From: Mesorhizobium sp. RMAD-H1
Lineage (GTDB): Bacteria; Pseudomonadota; Alphaproteobacteria; Rhizobiales; Rhizobiaceae
Length of the DNA stretch: 64,000 nt
Assembly: GCF_014191375.1 (NCBI RefSeq)
Contig: NZ_JACHWN010000001.1
Span: forward strand, 992,001 to 1,056,000
Direction of reading: 5' to 3'
Shown here: positions 48,252 to 58,685 of the stretch, in pieces
Layout of the letters: each line of letters begins with the position of its first letter
Numbering within the stretch: position 1 is the first letter of the stretch
Position numbers and translations under genes: made by a program
Notes under the pieces: generated by a model
The model's input: only the letters and a program-made list of their open reading frames with translations
Told to the model about the DNA's origin: nothing
Databases searched by the model: none

Positions 48252-48872
48252 ATGCTGACAGGTCTAGCGGCGGCGTTTTTCTACCTATTCGCCTTTATCA
48301 TGATCGCGAGCGCCTTCATGGTGATTGCGGCGCGCAATCCCGTGCATTCGGTGCTTTTCCTGATCCTTGCCTTCTTCAACGCAGCCGCGCTGTTCCTCCT
48401 GGCGGGCGCCGAGTTCCTGGCATTGATCCTCCTCGTCGTCTATGTCGGCGCCGTGGCGGTGCTCTTCCTCTTCGTCGTCATGATGCTCGATGTCGATTTC
48501 GCGGAGTTGAAGAGCGGCGCGCTGCAATATGCGCCGATCGGCGCCCTGGTCGGCATCATCCTGGCGGTGGAGCTGGTCGTCGTGCTGGGCGGATCGGTTT
48601 TCGCGCCGCAGCTCGGCCAGACCATGGCGCAGCCGATCCCGGATATGGCGACGCGCACCAACACCGCCGCGCTCGGCGACATTCTCTATACGAACTATGT
48701 CTTCTTCTTCCAGATCGCTGGCCTGATCCTGCTGGTCGCCATGATCGGCGCCATCGTGCTGACGCTGCGCCACAAGGAAGGCGTCAAGCGCCAGTCGGTC
48801 CCGGCGCAGGTCGCGCGCACGCCGGCCACGGCGATCGAGGTCAAGAAGGTGGAAACGGGCAAGGGTATCTGA
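48252..48872 (+). CDS. nuoJ: NADH-quinone oxidoreductase subunit J
   Basis: A 206-residue, five-helix membrane subunit. [23 protein letters not shown] and [21 protein letters not shown], with the pi-bulge-prone helix 3, mark NuoJ/ND6. It follows a 212-base gap after nuoI in which I see no gene or repeat. nuoK starts 13 bases after the stop. Confidence 0.97.
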   Translation: MLTGLAAAFFYLFAFIMIASAFMVIAARNPVHSVLFLILAFFNAAALFLLAGAEFLALILLVVYVGAVAVLFLFVVMMLDVDFAELKSGALQYAPIGALVGIILAVELVVVLGGSVFAPQLGQTMAQPIPDMATRTNTAALGDILYTNYVFFFQIAGLILLVAMIGAIVLTLRHKEGVKRQSVPAQVARTPATAIEVKKVETGKGI

Positions 48873-48885
48873 CGGGAAACATATG

Positions 48886-49194
48886 ATGGAAATCGGTATC
48901 GCACATTATCTGACCGTCTCGGCCGTCCTGTTCACGCTCGGCGTCTTCGGCATCTTCCTGAACCGCAAGAACGTCATCGTCATCCTGATGTCCGTGGAAC
49001 TGATCCTCCTTGCCGTGAACCTGAATTTCGTCGCCTTCTCCGCGGCGCTGGGCGATCTCGTCGGACAGGTCTTCGCGCTTTTCGTTTTGACCGTCGCGGC
49101 CGCCGAAGCTGCGATCGGTCTGGCAATTCTCGTTGTTTTCTTCCGCAACCGCGGTTCGATCGCGGTGGAAGACGTCAATGTCATGAAAGGTTGA
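48886..49194 (+). CDS. nuoK: NADH-quinone oxidoreductase subunit K
   Basis: A 102-residue, three-helix subunit. [19 protein letters not shown] and [17 protein letters not shown] carry the membrane glutamates used in proton transfer. Two ATG codons are adjacent (48883 and 48886); the second gives the common start [11 protein letters not shown]. nuoL starts 7 bases later. Confidence 0.98.
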   Translation: MEIGIAHYLTVSAVLFTLGVFGIFLNRKNVIVILMSVELILLAVNLNFVAFSAALGDLVGQVFALFVLTVAAAEAAIGLAILVVFFRNRGSIAVEDVNVMKG

Positions 49195-49201
49195 CGGGCA
49201 A

Positions 49202-51193
49202 ATGCTCTATTACGCGATCGTCTTCCTTCCGCTTCTGGGCTTCCTTGCTGCCGGGCTTCTCGGCAGGCAGCTCGGCGTCAAGGCTTGCGAGTACATCACC
49301 TCCGGCTTCCTGGTGATCGCCGCAGCCCTTTCATGGGTCGCCTTCTTCCAGGTGGCGCTCGGCCATGGTGAAACGCTGCGCATTCCGGTGATGCACTGGG
49401 TGACCTCGGGCACGCTCTCCTTCGATTGGGCCTTCCGCATCGATACGCTGACCGCCGTCATGCTGGTGGTGGTGAACACCGTCTCCGCGCTGGTCCACAT
49501 CTATTCGATCGGCTACATGCACCACGATCCGCATCGGCCGCGCTTCTTCGCCTATCTCTCGCTGTTTACCTTCGCCATGCTGATGCTGGTGACGTCGGAC
49601 AATCTGGTGCAGATGTTCTTCGGCTGGGAAGGCGTCGGTCTTGCCTCCTACCTCTTGATCGGCTTCTGGTACAAGAAGCCGTCGGCCAATGCCGCCGCGA
49701 TGAAGGCCTTCATCGTCAACCGCGTCGGCGATTTCGGCTTCCTGCTCGGCATTTTCGGCGTGTTCGTGTTGTTCAACGCCGTCAATTACGACACGATCTT
49801 CGCCGCCGCCGCCAATTTCCTGCCTGCCGAAGGTAGCGCGGAAGCGGGGCAGGCGGTTCTGAACTTTCTGGGCTATTCGCTTGACCGGCAGGGCGCGATC
49901 ACCGTCGTCTGCTTTCTCCTGTTCATGGGCGCGATGGGCAAGTCGGCGCAGTTCCTGCTTCACACCTGGCTTCCGGACGCGATGGAAGGCCCGACGCCTG
50001 TCTCGGCGCTCATCCATGCCGCAACCATGGTGACGGCGGGCGTGTTCATGGTGGCGCGCATGTCGCCGCTGTTCGAACTCTCCCAGACCGCGCTCACCTT
50101 CGTCACGATCATCGGCGCCACGACAGCCTTCTTCGCGGCGACCGTCGGTCTCGTGCAGAACGACATCAAGCGCGTCATCGCCTATTCGACCTGTTCGCAG
50201 CTCGGCTACATGTTCGTGGCGCTCGGTGTCGGCGCCTATGGCGCTGGCGTTTTCCACCTCTTCACCCACGCCTTCTTCAAGGCGCTCCTGTTCCTTGGCG
50301 CGGGCTCGGTCATCCATGCCGTCTCCGACGAGCAGGACATGCGCCGTATGGGCGGCCTGCGCAAGCTTATCCCCGCCACCTACTGGATGATGATCATCGG
50401 CACGGTGGCGCTGACGGGCCTCGGCATTCCGTTCACCTCGATCGGCACGGCAGGCTTCTTCTCCAAGGATGCGATCATTGAATCCTCCTTTGCCTCGCAC
50501 AGCCCGGCTGCGGGATATGCCTTCGTCCTGCTGACGGTGGCTGCCCTCTTCACCAGCTTCTATTCATGGCGCCTGATCTTCATGACGTTCCACGGCAAGC
50601 CGCGCGCGACCGCCGATGTCATGCACCATGTGCATGAATCGCCGCCGGTCATGCTGGTACCGCTGTTCGTGCTGGCGATCGGCGCGCTGCTGGCCGGCTT
50701 CGTGTTCCACGATTATTTCTTCGGCCATCACTATGTCGAGTTCTGGAAGGGCGCGCTCTTCACCGGACCGGATAATGAGATCCTCGAAGAGTACCATCAC
50801 GTGCCAGTCCTGGTGAAAATCGCGCCGTTCGTCGCGATGGCTATTGGCTTCCTCATCGCCTGGCAGTTCTATATCCGTTCGCCGGAAACCCCCAAGCAGC
50901 TGGCGCGCCGCCATCCCGGCCTCTACCAGTTCCTGCTCAACAAGTGGTATTTCGACGAGCTTTACGACTTCCTGTTCGTCCGTCCCGCCAAGGCGCTCGG
51001 ACGCCTGTTGTGGAAGGGCGGCGATGGCTGGCTGATCGACGGCTTCGGCCCGGACGGCATTTCCGCCCGTGTCGTTGACGTCACCAACCGGGTCGTCAAG
51101 CTGCAGTCCGGATATCTTTATCATTACGCATTCGCGATGCTTATCGGCGTCGCCGCGCTCGTCACCTGGATGATGCTCGGGAGCTCCTTCTGA
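49202..51193 (+). CDS. nuoL: NADH-quinone oxidoreductase subunit L
   Basis: A 663-residue antiporter-like proton pump at the far end of the membrane arm. [43 protein letters not shown] and [15 protein letters not shown] contain key lysine, glutamate and histidine residues. It has the long lateral helix at the C-terminus. Its stop overlaps the nuoM start by one base. Confidence 0.98.
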   Translation: MLYYAIVFLPLLGFLAAGLLGRQLGVKACEYITSGFLVIAAALSWVAFFQVALGHGETLRIPVMHWVTSGTLSFDWAFRIDTLTAVMLVVVNTVSALVHIYSIGYMHHDPHRPRFFAYLSLFTFAMLMLVTSDNLVQMFFGWEGVGLASYLLIGFWYKKPSANAAAMKAFIVNRVGDFGFLLGIFGVFVLFNAVNYDTIFAAAANFLPAEGSAEAGQAVLNFLGYSLDRQGAITVVCFLLFMGAMGKSAQFLLHTWLPDAMEGPTPVSALIHAATMVTAGVFMVARMSPLFELSQTALTFVTIIGATTAFFAATVGLVQNDIKRVIAYSTCSQLGYMFVALGVGAYGAGVFHLFTHAFFKALLFLGAGSVIHAVSDEQDMRRMGGLRKLIPATYWMMIIGTVALTGLGIPFTSIGTAGFFSKDAIIESSFASHSPAAGYAFVLLTVAALFTSFYSWRLIFMTFHGKPRATADVMHHVHESPPVMLVPLFVLAIGALLAGFVFHDYFFGHHYVEFWKGALFTGPDNEILEEYHHVPVLVKIAPFVAMAIGFLIAWQFYIRSPETPKQLARRHPGLYQFLLNKWYFDELYDFLFVRPAKALGRLLWKGGDGWLIDGFGPDGISARVVDVTNRVVKLQSGYLYHYAFAMLIGVAALVTWMMLGSSF

Positions 51194-52701
51194 TGACCGA
51201 ATGGCCAATTCTCTCAACGGTCACCTTCCTGCCGCTCGTTGGCGCGTTCCTGATCCTTCTGATCAAGGACGACAGCGATGCCGCACGCCGCAACATCCGC
51301 AATGTCGCGCTTTTAACCACGATTTTCGTGTTCATCCTCTCGCTTATCGTCTGGGCCACGTTCGACAATGCGAATGCCGGCTTCCAGATGGTCGAGAAAT
51401 ATGAATGGCTCGGCTCCGGAATCTCCTATCACATGGGTGTCGACGGCATTTCCATGCTGTTCGTCGTCTTGTCCGCCTTCCTGATGCCGTTCTGCATCCT
51501 GGCGAGCTGGCAGTCGGTGGATTTCCGCGTCAAGGAATACATGGTCGCGTTCCTGATCCTGGAAACGCTGATCATCGGCGTGTTCTGCGCGCTCGACATC
51601 GTGCTCTTCTATGTGTTCTTCGAGGCGGGCCTCATCCCGATGTTTATCATCATCGGCGTGTGGGGCGGCAAGCGCCGCGTCTATGCGAGCTTCAAGTTCT
51701 TCCTTTATACGCTGCTCGGCTCGGTGCTGATGCTGATCGCCATCATGGCGATGTACTGGCAGGCCGGCACGACGGATGTCACGGAGCTGTTGAAGTATAA
51801 CTTCCCAGCGTCCATGCAGACATGGCTGTGGCTCGCCTTCTTCGCCTCCTTCGCGGTGAAGATGCCGATGTGGCCGGTCCATACCTGGCTTCCCGACGCG
51901 CACGTCGAGGCGCCGACGGCCGGCTCGGTGATCCTGGCGGGCATTCTCCTGAAGCTCGGCGGCTACGGCTTCCTGCGCTTCTCGCTGCCGATGTTCCCGC
52001 TCGCTTCCGCGGAGCTCGCGCCGTTCGTCTTCACCCTCTCGGTGATCGCCATCATCTACACCTCGCTGGTGGCGCTGGTGCAGGAGGATATCAAGAAGCT
52101 GATCGCCTATTCCTCCGTCGCCCATATGGGCTATGTGACGATGGGCATCTTCGCCGCCAACGAGCAGGGCATCCAGGGCGCGCTGTTCCAGATGCTGTCG
52201 CACGGCATCGTCTCCGGCGCGCTCTTCCTCTGCGTCGGCGTCGTCTATGACCGCATGCACACCCGCGAGATCGCGGCCTATGGCGGCCTCGTCAACAACA
52301 TGCCGAAATATGCCGTCGCCTTCATGATCTTCACGATGGCCAATGTCGGCCTGCCCGGCACGTCCGGCTTCATCGGCGAGTTCCTGACCCTGTTCGGTGT
52401 GTTCCAGGTCAACAGCTGGGTGGCGTTCTTCGCGGCATCGGGCGTGATCCTGTCGGCGGCCTACGCGCTCTGGCTCTACCGCCGGGTGATCTTCGGCGCG
52501 CTCGACAAGGAGAGCCTCAAGTCGCTGCTTGACCTTTCCCCGCGCGAGAAGGTCATCCTCTACCCGCTCGTGGCGCTCACCATTTTCTTCGGCGTCTACC
52601 CGGCTCCGGTCTTCAACGCGACCGCGACCGCCGTGAGCGCGCTCGTCAACCAATACAACGCATCGCTGGCCGCAGCCGCCAGCCTTGCGCTGGCGCAGTA
52701 A
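51193..52701 (+). CDS. nuoM: NADH-quinone oxidoreductase subunit M
   Basis: A 502-residue antiporter-like proton pump. [40 protein letters not shown] and [15 protein letters not shown] are NuoM/ND4 motifs. It is translationally coupled to nuoL; nuoN starts 18 bases after the stop. Confidence 0.98.
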   Translation: MTEWPILSTVTFLPLVGAFLILLIKDDSDAARRNIRNVALLTTIFVFILSLIVWATFDNANAGFQMVEKYEWLGSGISYHMGVDGISMLFVVLSAFLMPFCILASWQSVDFRVKEYMVAFLILETLIIGVFCALDIVLFYVFFEAGLIPMFIIIGVWGGKRRVYASFKFFLYTLLGSVLMLIAIMAMYWQAGTTDVTELLKYNFPASMQTWLWLAFFASFAVKMPMWPVHTWLPDAHVEAPTAGSVILAGILLKLGGYGFLRFSLPMFPLASAELAPFVFTLSVIAIIYTSLVALVQEDIKKLIAYSSVAHMGYVTMGIFAANEQGIQGALFQMLSHGIVSGALFLCVGVVYDRMHTREIAAYGGLVNNMPKYAVAFMIFTMANVGLPGTSGFIGEFLTLFGVFQVNSWVAFFAASGVILSAAYALWLYRRVIFGALDKESLKSLLDLSPREKVILYPLVALTIFFGVYPAPVFNATATAVSALVNQYNASLAAAASLALAQ

Positions 52702-52719
52702 TTCAAGAGGCGAAGCCCG

Positions 52720-54156
52720 ATGCAGACCGATCTGATTGCTCAACTGACGCTGACGGCTCCCGAGCTGTTCGTTGCGGCCGGAGCGCTGGTGCTTCTGATG
52801 GTGGGGGTCTTCTCCGGCGAGCGGGCGAGCACGCTGGTAACCGGTCTCGCCGTTGCCGTGCTGATCGGCGCGCTGGCGCTCGTCATCCTCTTTCCCCATA
52901 ACGGAAAGGCGTTCGGCGATGCCTTCGTCAGCGATGGCTTCGGACGCTTCATGAAGGTGCTGACGCTGATCGGCTCGATCGTCACGCTCGTCATGTCCGT
53001 CGGTTTCGCCAAGGCGGAGAAATTCGATCGGTTCGAGTTCCCGGTGCTGGTCCTGCTTGCCACCCTCGGCATGATGCTGATGGTCTCGGCCAGCAACATG
53101 CTGACGCTCTATCTCGGCCTCGAGCTGCAGTCGCTTTCGCTCTACGTGCTGGCGGCGATCAATCGCGACAGCGTCCGCTCCACCGAAGCCGGCCTGAAAT
53201 ATTTCGTCCTCGGCGCTCTGTCGTCGGGCATGCTGCTCTACGGCATCTCGCTGGTCTACGGCTATACCGGCCATATCGGCTTTGCTGAAATCGCCTCGGC
53301 CCTTTCCGGCGGCGAGCGCCAGCTCGGCCTCGTCTTCGGCCTGGTCTTCGTGCTCGCGGGTCTTGCGTTCAAGATTTCCGCCGTTCCGTTCCACATGTGG
53401 ACGCCGGATGTCTATGAAGGCGCGCCGACGCCCGTGACGGCCTTCTTCGCCGCCGCGCCGAAGATGGCCGCCATGGCGCTTGTCGTGCGCGTGGTCATGG
53501 GCGCCTTCGAGCCGGTCACCAAGGACTGGCAGCAGGTGATCATCTTCATCTCGATCGCCTCCATGCTGCTCGGCGCCTTCGCGGCGATCGGCCAGAGCAA
53601 CATCAAGCGCCTGATGGCCTATTCCTCGATCGGCCATGTGGGCTATGCGCTCGTCGGCCTTGCCGCCGGCACCACGACCGGCGTGCGCGGCGTGGCGCTC
53701 TACATGCTCATCTATCTCGTCATGACGCTCGGCACCTTCGCCTTCATCCTCGCCATGCGCACCAAGGACGGCAATGTCGAGCAGATCGATGATCTGGCGG
53801 GCCTGTCGCGCACCAATCCGGTGATGGCGACGATCATGACCATCTTCCTCTTCTCGCTGGCCGGCATTCCGCCGCTCGCGGGTTTCTGGGCCAAGTGGTA
53901 TGTGTTCCTCGCGGCCGTCGAGGCCGGGCTCTATCCGCTTGCCGTCATCGGCATCGTGAGTTCCGTCATCGGCGCCTTCTATTATCTGCGCCTGATCAAG
54001 ATCATGTGGTTCGACGAGCCGGCTGGCGGCTTCGTGCCGGTGGCTGGCGAACTGCGGCTTGTGCTCGGCGTCTCCGGCGCATTCGTCCTGCTCTATGTCT
54101 TGATCGGCGGGCCGATCGGCGCGATCGCCGACGCTGCGGCCAAGTCGTTCTTTTAA
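52720..54156 (+). CDS. nuoN: NADH-quinone oxidoreductase subunit N
   Basis: A 478-residue antiporter-like proton pump and the last gene of the operon. [42 protein letters not shown] and [15 protein letters not shown] are diagnostic. An inverted repeat element and then birA follow. Confidence 0.98.
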   Translation: MQTDLIAQLTLTAPELFVAAGALVLLMVGVFSGERASTLVTGLAVAVLIGALALVILFPHNGKAFGDAFVSDGFGRFMKVLTLIGSIVTLVMSVGFAKAEKFDRFEFPVLVLLATLGMMLMVSASNMLTLYLGLELQSLSLYVLAAINRDSVRSTEAGLKYFVLGALSSGMLLYGISLVYGYTGHIGFAEIASALSGGERQLGLVFGLVFVLAGLAFKISAVPFHMWTPDVYEGAPTPVTAFFAAAPKMAAMALVVRVVMGAFEPVTKDWQQVIIFISIASMLLGAFAAIGQSNIKRLMAYSSIGHVGYALVGLAAGTTTGVRGVALYMLIYLVMTLGTFAFILAMRTKDGNVEQIDDLAGLSRTNPVMATIMTIFLFSLAGIPPLAGFWAKWYVFLAAVEAGLYPLAVIGIVSSVIGAFYYLRLIKIMWFDEPAGGFVPVAGELRLVLGVSGAFVLLYVLIGGPIGAIADAAAKSFF

Positions 54157-54180
54157 AACGGACATGACGGCCTTGATCAC

Positions 54181-54335
54181 CCCCCTCTGGCCTGCCGGCC
54201 ATCTCCCCCTCAGGGGGGGAGATCGGCTGAGATGGCCCTATGCTCGCAATCGGCTGGGTTTGCGGTTTGTACGGGGCGGTGATGAAGGCCTGATCTCCCC
54301 CCTTGAGGGGGAGATGGCCGGCAGGCCAGAGGGGG
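54181..54335. repeat. RIME-like inverted repeat after nuoN
   Basis: The left arm 54181-54224 (CCCCCTCTGGCCTGCCGGCC onward) is the near-perfect reverse complement of 54291-54335, with essentially one mismatch over about 44 bases. Each arm also contains its own CTCCCCCT/AGGGGGGAG hairpin. The trailing TGTCCCGCTAGCGTTTC also follows the related element at 57128-57290. Confidence 0.8.
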
Positions 54336-54383
54336 GTATTGTCCCGCTAGCGTTTCCTCGTAAGAACGAAACGCATTAATGCT

Positions 54384-55178
54384 ATGACCTTCTCCCTCTC
54401 TCCGCTTGCCAGCCAGGGCGGCTATCGCCTGGAAGCCTTCGACACCGTCGGTTCCACCAATGCGGTGGCGCTCGAGCGGGCGCAGGCTGGCGATCCGGGA
54501 AAGCTCTGGATCGTCTCCAAGGCCCAGGAAAGCGGGCGCGGCCGGCGCGGCCGCGCCTGGGCGACACCGGTCGGCAATCTCGCCGCCACGCTGCTCCTCG
54601 TCGAAACCTATGAGCTGAAGACGGCGGCGACGCTCGGCTTCGTGGCCGGGCTGTCGCTTGCCGACGCGCTCGACGCTGTGTTCTCCGGAACGCCGTCGCT
54701 CGCCTCCGCCCGCATCGGCCTCAAATGGCCGAACGATGTGCTCATCGACGGCGCCAAGCTCTCCGGCATCCTGCTGGAATCGACGCTTTTGCCCAAGGAG
54801 CGCTTTGCCGTTGCGGTCGGGATCGGCGTCAATGTGGTCTCCCATCCCGAGGATCTGCCATATCCGGCCACATCGCTGCGGGCGCTTGGCAGCGCCTGCG
54901 ATGCCGAGACCCTGTTCCTTGCGCTCTCCGACAGCTGGCGGGAGAACTATGCGCTGTGGAACGAAGGGCGGGGGCTTGGCGAAATCCGTGTCTGGTGGCT
55001 TGAGCGGGCGGCCGGGCTGGGCGGGGAAGTGGCCGTGCGGGTGGACAACCGCGTCATCCGCGGCATATTCGAAACCATCGACGAGGATTGCCGTTTTGTC
55101 ATCCGTGACGAGGATGGCGGGCGGATCCGGATCGCCGCCGGCGACGTCCATTTCGGCGCCGTGGCGTCTGCGAGATAG
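54384..55178 (+). CDS. birA: Biotin--[acetyl-CoA-carboxylase] ligase
   Basis: A 264-residue biotin-protein ligase. GRGRRGRAWATPVGNLAATLLL is the biotinyl-AMP loop, and KWPNDVLIDGAKLSGILLES holds the catalytic lysine. A small SH3-like C-domain follows. It has no N-terminal helix-turn-helix, so unlike E. coli BirA it should not be a repressor. Position between nuoN and rnj is conserved in rhizobia. Confidence 0.95.
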   Translation: MTFSLSPLASQGGYRLEAFDTVGSTNAVALERAQAGDPGKLWIVSKAQESGRGRRGRAWATPVGNLAATLLLVETYELKTAATLGFVAGLSLADALDAVFSGTPSLASARIGLKWPNDVLIDGAKLSGILLESTLLPKERFAVAVGIGVNVVSHPEDLPYPATSLRALGSACDAETLFLALSDSWRENYALWNEGRGLGEIRVWWLERAAGLGGEVAVRVDNRVIRGIFETIDEDCRFVIRDEDGGRIRIAAGDVHFGAVASAR

Positions 55179-55190
55179 CGCGTCCTCTCC

Positions 55191-55334
55191 GCCGTCATTC
55201 TCGGGCTTGTCCCGAGAATCTACTGCGATGGCAGGACTACCCTTCTCGCTGCTTCCTGCGCGTATAAGTCGCTGGCGCTGGTTCGCTTCTGTCTTTTGTC
55301 AGTAGATTCTCGGGACAAGCCCGAGAATGACGGC
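55191..55334. repeat. Perfect 35-base inverted repeat between birA and rnj
   Basis: The arm 55191-55225 (GCCGTCATTCTCGGGCTTG onward) is exactly the reverse complement of 55300-55334. Each arm has an internal palindrome, TTCTCGGG/CCCGAGAA. The 74 bases between the arms contain no recognisable gene. It looks like a miniature mobile or intergenic repeat, different in sequence from the RIME-like elements on either side. Confidence 0.85.
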
Positions 55335-55429
55335 AGCGGGGACAACGTAGGGGTAGCATTGGCTAATCCCACAGTGTTAAGCGTTTGCAAACAATGCAAG
55401 TATTCATGAAAACTTTGCGAGGAGCCTGA

Positions 55430-57103
55430 ATGCCTCAACCCAAATCCGCGGAACTCGTCTTTCTGCCGCTCGGCGGTGTCGGCGAAATCGGCATGAATCT
55501 CGCCATGTATGGCTTCGGGCCGGAAGACAGCCGCGAATGGATCGTGGTGGATATGGGCGTCAGCTTCGCCGGACCGGAACTCCCGGGTGCCGACCTGATC
55601 CTGCCGGATATCCGGTTTCTGGAAGCCGAGCGCCACAATCTCCTGGGCATTGTCATCACCCACGCGCATGAGGACCATTACGGCGCGCTGCTCGATCTCT
55701 GGCCGCGCCTAAAGGTGCCGGTCTTTGCGTCGCCCTTCACCGCCGGGCTCCTGGAGGCCAAGCGCCAGGGAGAGCAGAATGCGCCGGAGATCCCGGTAAC
55801 GCTCTACCGCGTCGGCGAGAAATTCTCCATCGGCCCCTTCGAGATCGAGGCCATCCCGGTCACTCATTCCATCCCCGAGCCGGCCTCGCTGGCGATCACC
55901 ACGCCGCTCGGTACGGTCATCCACACCGGCGACTGGAAGAGCGATCCGGAACCTTCGCTCGGGCCGTTGCTCGATGAGGAGCGTTTCCGCGAGTTCGGCG
56001 ATGAGGGTGTTCTTGCGCTCGTCTGCGATTCCACCAACGCTATGCGGGAAGGGGAGTCGCCTTCCGAGCGCCAGGTCGGCGAATCCTTGCGTGAATTGAT
56101 CGAGAATGCCCGCGGCCGCGTCGCCATCACTACCTTTGCCTCCAATGTCGGGCGCATTCGCTCGATCGCCGAGGCCGCGCGGGACGCCGGCCGCCAGGTG
56201 CTGGTGCTCGGCCGCTCGATAAAGCGGGCGATCGAGGTCGCCACCGAGCTCGGTTATATGGAGGGGCTGCCGGAATTTCTGTCCGAGGAGGATTATGGCT
56301 ATATCCCGCGTGAGAACGTGGTCCTCATCCTGACCGGCAGCCAGGGCGAGCCGCGTGCGGCGCTCGCCAAGCTGGCGCGTGACGAGATGCGCAATGTCGC
56401 GCTGTCGCCGGGCGATACGGTGATCTATTCCTCCCGGACGATTCCCGGCAATGAGAAGGCGATCATCGAGACGAGGAACCTGCTGATTGAGCAGGGCGTC
56501 AAGATCATCACCGATAATGATGCCCTCGTGCATGTCTCCGGCCATCCGCGCCGCAACGAGCTGAAGCGCATGTATGCCTGGGTGAGGCCGAAGATCCTGG
56601 TTCCCGTCCATGGCGAGGCGGCGCATCTGGTGGCGCAAGGCTCGCTCGGCGCTCTGGAAGGGATTCCCGAGGTGGCGCAGGTGCGCAATGGCGACATGCT
56701 GCGCCTGGCGCCCGGCCCCGCGGAGATCATCGACGAGGCGCCCTTCGGCCGCGTCTTCAAGGATGGCAAGCTGATCGGCGACGAGGACGAGGTCGGCATC
56801 ACCGAGCGCCGCAAGCTCTCCTATGTCGGCCATGTCGCGGTGTCGATCCTCATCGACAGCAAATACAATATCATCGGCGATCCCGATCTGGTGCCGATCG
56901 GCCTGCCGGAAGCCGATGCGAGCGGCGATCTGATGGAGGATATCCTGTTCGACGCGGCCGTGAGCGCGGTCGAAAGCATTCCGCGCGCCCGCCGCACCGA
57001 TAAGGAAGTCTTGCGCGAGGCGGTCCGCCGCGCGGTCCGCGCCGCCGCCAACGAGGCCTGGGGCAAGAAGCCCGTGGTGACGGTGTTTCTGACGAAGGTG
57101 TAG
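55430..57103 (+). CDS. rnj: Ribonuclease J
   Basis: A 557-residue metallo-beta-lactamase/beta-CASP nuclease of RNA maturation and decay. The metal motif is H78, H80, D82, H83 in THAHEDHYGAL. TGDWKSD, TFASNVGRIRSIAEAA, LTGSQGEPRAAL and VHVSGHPRRNELKRM are beta-CASP features. AGGAG lies 7 bases before the ATG, and a GTTTGCAAAC palindrome is at 55383-55392. Confidence 0.96.
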   Translation: MPQPKSAELVFLPLGGVGEIGMNLAMYGFGPEDSREWIVVDMGVSFAGPELPGADLILPDIRFLEAERHNLLGIVITHAHEDHYGALLDLWPRLKVPVFASPFTAGLLEAKRQGEQNAPEIPVTLYRVGEKFSIGPFEIEAIPVTHSIPEPASLAITTPLGTVIHTGDWKSDPEPSLGPLLDEERFREFGDEGVLALVCDSTNAMREGESPSERQVGESLRELIENARGRVAITTFASNVGRIRSIAEAARDAGRQVLVLGRSIKRAIEVATELGYMEGLPEFLSEEDYGYIPRENVVLILTGSQGEPRAALAKLARDEMRNVALSPGDTVIYSSRTIPGNEKAIIETRNLLIEQGVKIITDNDALVHVSGHPRRNELKRMYAWVRPKILVPVHGEAAHLVAQGSLGALEGIPEVAQVRNGDMLRLAPGPAEIIDEAPFGRVFKDGKLIGDEDEVGITERRKLSYVGHVAVSILIDSKYNIIGDPDLVPIGLPEADASGDLMEDILFDAAVSAVESIPRARRTDKEVLREAVRRAVRAAANEAWGKKPVVTVFLTKV

Positions 57104-57127
57104 GGAAATATCTGATGAAGTCGCGAG

Positions 57128-57290
57128 GCGCCCCCCTCTGTCCTGCCGGACATCTCCCCCGCAAGGGGGGAGATTGGCCGATATTGCCCACGGCGCCTAT
57201 TCGGCAACATTTTCGACTGGTGCCGAACGTCGATGAAGGCGTAATCTCCCCCCTTGCGGGGGAGATGGGCGGCAGCCCAAAGGGGGGCGC
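57128..57290. repeat. RIME-like inverted repeat between rnj and mce
   Basis: The left arm 57128-57175 (GCGCCCCCCTCTGTCCTGCC onward) pairs with the right arm 57243-57290 with about five mismatches. Internal CATCTCCCCCGC/GCGGGGGAGATG hairpins and the trailing TGTCCCGCTGGCGTTTC relate it to 54181-54335. Confidence 0.8.
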
Positions 57291-57332
57291 TGTCCCGCTG
57301 GCGTTTCAGGTTCAAGGTGGAAAGCGCTGACC

Positions 57333-57737
57333 ATGCTCAACCGCCTCAATCACGTCGCAATCGCAGTGCCCGATCTCCAGGCAGCAGCCATGCTTTACCG
57401 CACGGCGCTCGGCGTCGAGCCGAGCACGCCGCAGGCGCTGCCCGAGCATGGGGTCACCGTTGCCTTTGTCGATGTCGGCAACACCAAGATCGAATTGCTC
57501 GAACCCCTGGGGGAGGACTCGCCAATCCAGGCCTTTTTGGATAAGAATCCTGCTGGCGGCATGCACCATCTCTGCTATGAGGTGGAGGATATCATCGCCG
57601 CGCGGGATCGCCTGAAGGGCGAGGGCGCGCGTATTCTGGGCGACGGCGAGCCGAAGATCGGCGCGCATGGAAAGCCGGTGCTGTTCCTGCATCCGAAGGA
57701 TTTCAACGGCACGCTTATCGAACTGGAGCAAGTCTAG
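57333..57737 (+). CDS. mce: Methylmalonyl-CoA epimerase
   Basis: A 134-residue VOC-fold enzyme that interconverts methylmalonyl-CoA epimers in propionate catabolism. LNRLNHVAIAVPDLQAAAMLYRTALG supplies the first metal histidine, GGMHHLCYEVEDI the second, and the final GTLIELEQV the metal glutamate. It lies after rnj, as in other rhizobia. No mutase gene is in the window. Confidence 0.94.
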   Translation: MLNRLNHVAIAVPDLQAAAMLYRTALGVEPSTPQALPEHGVTVAFVDVGNTKIELLEPLGEDSPIQAFLDKNPAGGMHHLCYEVEDIIAARDRLKGEGARILGDGEPKIGAHGKPVLFLHPKDFNGTLIELEQV

Positions 57738-57820
57738 GAAAAGCGGGGAACCGGTTTTCCCGGGAAGCAGGAACTGCTTTCCCGGACTTGCGAAAAATAA
57801 ATCTTAGAGCAGGTGTGATC

Positions 57821-58090
57821 ATGGGTATTGGTTCGGCGCTAGCGATCTATTTCATCATCTGGTGGACGATGCTGTTCGCCCTTTTGCCGGTTGGCGTGCG
57901 CACGCAGGCCGAGGAGGGCGACATCACGCTCGGCACTACTGCCAGCGCGCCCGCACGGCCGCGCATCTGGCTCGCCTTCTTCCGCACCACCATCGTTTCC
58001 GCGATCATATTCGCGGTCTTTTATTACGCAACGCAGGTCGCGGGCTTCGGTCTTGACGATATTCCGCGTTTCTTTCCCGAGCTGAAGTAA
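57821..58090 (+). CDS. DUF1467 family membrane protein
   Basis: An 89-residue protein with two membrane helices (about residues 4-25 and 49-72). IYFIIWWTMLFALLPVGVRTQAEEGDI is the DUF1467 signature. ATG 57821 gives MGIGSALAIYF; an upstream start at 57788 lacks support. It lies between mce and proS, a conserved position. Function is unknown. Confidence 0.88.
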   Translation: MGIGSALAIYFIIWWTMLFALLPVGVRTQAEEGDITLGTTASAPARPRIWLAFFRTTIVSAIIFAVFYYATQVAGFGLDDIPRFFPELK

Positions 58091-58685
58091 AAGGATACGC
58101 GGCGCCGCAGCTGCCGATGCAGGACGGCGCCCTATCGTTTTGAAATCCCGCAGGATTTCCCCACAAAAATAGTGCAGTTTAGCGGCGCCTTGATCGGCGC
58201 CTTTTCTTTTGCTCCCGCATGGAAGCAAGCGGACGCGGCTCTGGCCTGCGCAATGGGCTCGTGGCTCATCCGCGACCGCAGGAAACCATGATTATCGCTT
58301 GATTTTGCAAAAAAAAAGCAAGGCTTGCGCCTTGCAGTTGAATACGCGTCCGATCTCATATCCGTATAGTCGGCGGCTGCGGATAATCGCGCCGAGATCG
58401 CATCCTCCCAAGACTTTGACCGCGTAGGAAAGCAGTTTTATACCCGCTTTCTCTTTATGCTTAAAAAAATAGCGGAGTGCTTATGGATTGTCACGCAAAT
58501 TTTTTCAATTTTTCACATTGTGATTAATCACGTCGCAATCCGCTATGCCTTTTGCCGGCTGACATTTGCAGGGGCGGTTTCCTGGCGGGTTCCCAACGGC
58601 GTGAGAAGCCGCTAGAAACGCGTAGCTCTGCTCATGTTTTCGCCTGATTCTGCAAGCACTCAGGCTTATCTGTTTCGGTGGTCCC
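58091..58685 (+). other. 595-base gap upstream of proS with terminator and palindrome
   Basis: A hairpin at 58184-58201 (GGCGCC twice, 6 bases apart) followed by TTTTCTTTT is a good intrinsic terminator for the mce/DUF1467 transcript. The tract 58430-58530 is unusually AT-rich and contains the perfect 12-base palindrome GTGATTAATCAC at 58520-58531. No gene is supported in the gap. Confidence 0.6.
58184..58210 (+). terminator. Intrinsic terminator downstream of DUF1467
   Basis: GGCGCC (58184-58189) pairs with GGCGCC (58196-58201) around TTGATC and runs directly into TTTTCTTTT. Confidence 0.75.

Noticed and set aside
46575-51313. Long minus-strand frames antisense to nuo genes
   Set aside because: High-GC shadow frames rich in H, R, D and E with no family features.
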